This document shows positions 63,248-64,000 of a stretch of DNA of 64,000 nt, one piece after another. The notes beneath the pieces are model-generated. The model saw only the letters and a program-made list of their open reading frames with translations. It was not told where the DNA came from and made no database searches. This DNA comes from Mucilaginibacter psychrotolerans (GTDB lineage: Bacteria > Bacteroidota > Bacteroidia > Sphingobacteriales > Sphingobacteriaceae), in NCBI RefSeq assembly GCF_004519315.1, contig NZ_SOZE01000005.1, positions 213,488 through 277,487 on the forward strand, read 5' to 3'. Numbering within the stretch: position 1 is the stretch's first letter; each line of letters opens with the position of its first letter. The position numbers and the translations under genes are program-made.

Positions 63248-64000
63248 ATGAAAATCATCGTAACAGGCTCATTGGGTAATATCAGCAAACCCTTAGCCAT
63301 CAACTTAATTAACGCAGGCCATTATGTAACCATAATCAGCAGCAGTGCAGATAAAGCCGCCGAAATAGAAGCCCTTGGCGGCACGCCGGCCATCGGCTCG
63401 GTTAGCGACGTGGACTTCCTCACCAAAACCTTCACTGGTGCAGATGCCCTCTATGCCATGATTCCGAACGACCTCTCTTCCGACAACTTCCGTAAGCACA
63501 TCGGCGGCGTAGGCCTCAAATATGCCGAAGCCATTAAAGCCAGCGGCATTAAAAAAGTAGTGCTTTTGAGCAGCCTGGGTGCGCATATCGATGGCGGAAC
63601 CGGGCCAATATCGGGCGTATACGATGTGGAGCAGGCCTTCAATCAACTCGATGGCGTAGACATCCGCATCCTGCGCCCTGCTTTCTTTTACTACAACTTC
63701 TTCCACAATATCGAGTTGATCAAACATGCCGGTATCATTGGCGCCAACTATCCGGGCAACAAACCGCATGTAATGGTGCATCCTAACGATATCGCCGAAG
63801 TTGCCGCATACGAATTGCAGCAATCCTTTACCGGCACAACCGTGCGCTACATCGCCAGCGACGAACGCACCCTGGATGAAGTGGCGTCAGTTTTAGGCAA
63901 AGCGATAGGCAAACCCGATTTGAAATGGGTGGAATTTACCGACGAGCAATCCCTACAAGGCATGCTGCAGGCCGGGCTTCCGCAGGAGTTTTCCCGTAGC
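63248..64000 (+). CDS. NmrA-like NAD(P)-binding oxidoreductase (partial, C-terminus off the right edge)
   Basis: 251 codons are open from the ATG at 63248 to the edge. The N-terminal nucleotide-binding turn is KIIVTGSLGNISKPLAINL; VVLLSSLGAHI and the RPAFFYYNF region are typical of NmrA/quinone oxidoreductase-like atypical short-chain dehydrogenases. It lacks the catalytic Tyr-x3-Lys of classical members in the visible part. It probably reduces quinones or reactive carbonyls, or senses NADP. Control by the divergent HxlR regulator is expected. Confidence 0.9.
   Translation, partial: MKIIVTGSLGNISKPLAINLINAGHYVTIISSSADKAAEIEALGGTPAIGSVSDVDFLTKTFTGADALYAMIPNDLSSDNFRKHIGGVGLKYAEAIKASGIKKVVLLSSLGAHIDGGTGPISGVYDVEQAFNQLDGVDIRILRPAFFYYNFFHNIELIKHAGIIGANYPGNKPHVMVHPNDIAEVAAYELQQSFTGTTVRYIASDERTLDEVASVLGKAIGKPDLKWVEFTDEQSLQGMLQAGLPQEFSRS

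Noticed and set aside
63305..63823. 172-codon minus-strand frame at the right edge
   Set aside because: Shadow of the NmrA-like oxidoreductase, whose nucleotide-binding motif and promoter are clear.

Overview
The window looks like a chromosomal segment of a soil- or plant-associated member of the Bacteroidota, family Sphingobacteriaceae (Mucilaginibacter/Pedobacter-like; this is inferred from gene content, not from a marker phylogeny). The grounds are two SusC/SusD pairs, a FecR-type anti-sigma factor, an ECF sigma factor of the Bacteroidetes type, a one-protein hybrid two-component system, DUF5916 and CRTAC1/FG-GAP proteins, several promoters of the TAnnTTTG type, and many TTG/GTG starts.

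Region 1 (1-29 kb) is a glycan-utilisation region. It holds GH20 (cut by the left edge), GH29, an ECF sigma factor, SusC1/SusD1, a large FG-GAP/ASPIC-UnbV protein, a vanadium-haloperoxidase-type protein, a cytochrome c/FG-GAP fusion, a GH2 exo/endo-beta-mannosidase-like enzyme, FecR, an AraC regulator, GH3, SusC2 (with the STN signalling domain)/SusD2 and a BNR sialidase-like protein. Hexosaminidase, fucosidase, mannosidase and sialidase-like enzymes together suggest a glycoprotein N-glycan-like substrate. A shared bipartite motif, GTGTAGGCAA-N13-TTTGTCT, lies upstream of GH29-GH20, SusC1 and GH2, and is a strong candidate for the promoter read by the local sigma factor. A fourth copy points away from SusC2 and sits about 70 bp before a perfect hairpin with a U-rich tail, which outlines a candidate small RNA of about 100 nt.

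Region 2 (29-34 kb) starts with tRNA-Gln(CTG) and a lipoprotein, followed by an accessory patch: two overlapping nucleotidyltransferases of the RlaP/YcgL type, a VapBC-like toxin-antitoxin pair, an orphan CdiI-like immunity gene and a DUF1801 gene.

Region 3 (34-50 kb) carries DUF5916, a class III aminotransferase, two GT4 glycosyltransferases (one fused to an alpha/alpha-toroid-like domain), a small OB-fold-like secreted protein, a 1389-residue hybrid two-component regulator, an OmpR-type response regulator with its kinase, and a secreted class II cyclic nucleotide phosphodiesterase-like protein.

Region 4 (50-64 kb) is mostly housekeeping: an AI-2E family transporter, a Vat/CatB-type acetyltransferase, a small DUF6496 gene, an M48 protease, a Gfo/Idh oxidoreductase, ligA, an endonuclease/exonuclease/phosphatase protein, a von Willebrand-type membrane protein, and an HxlR regulator divergent from an NmrA-like oxidoreductase (cut by the right edge). 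At least six classes of palindromic intergenic repeats are scattered through the window. One has invaded the reading frame of the von Willebrand-type gene in frame, and another supplies the last codons and stop of ligA.
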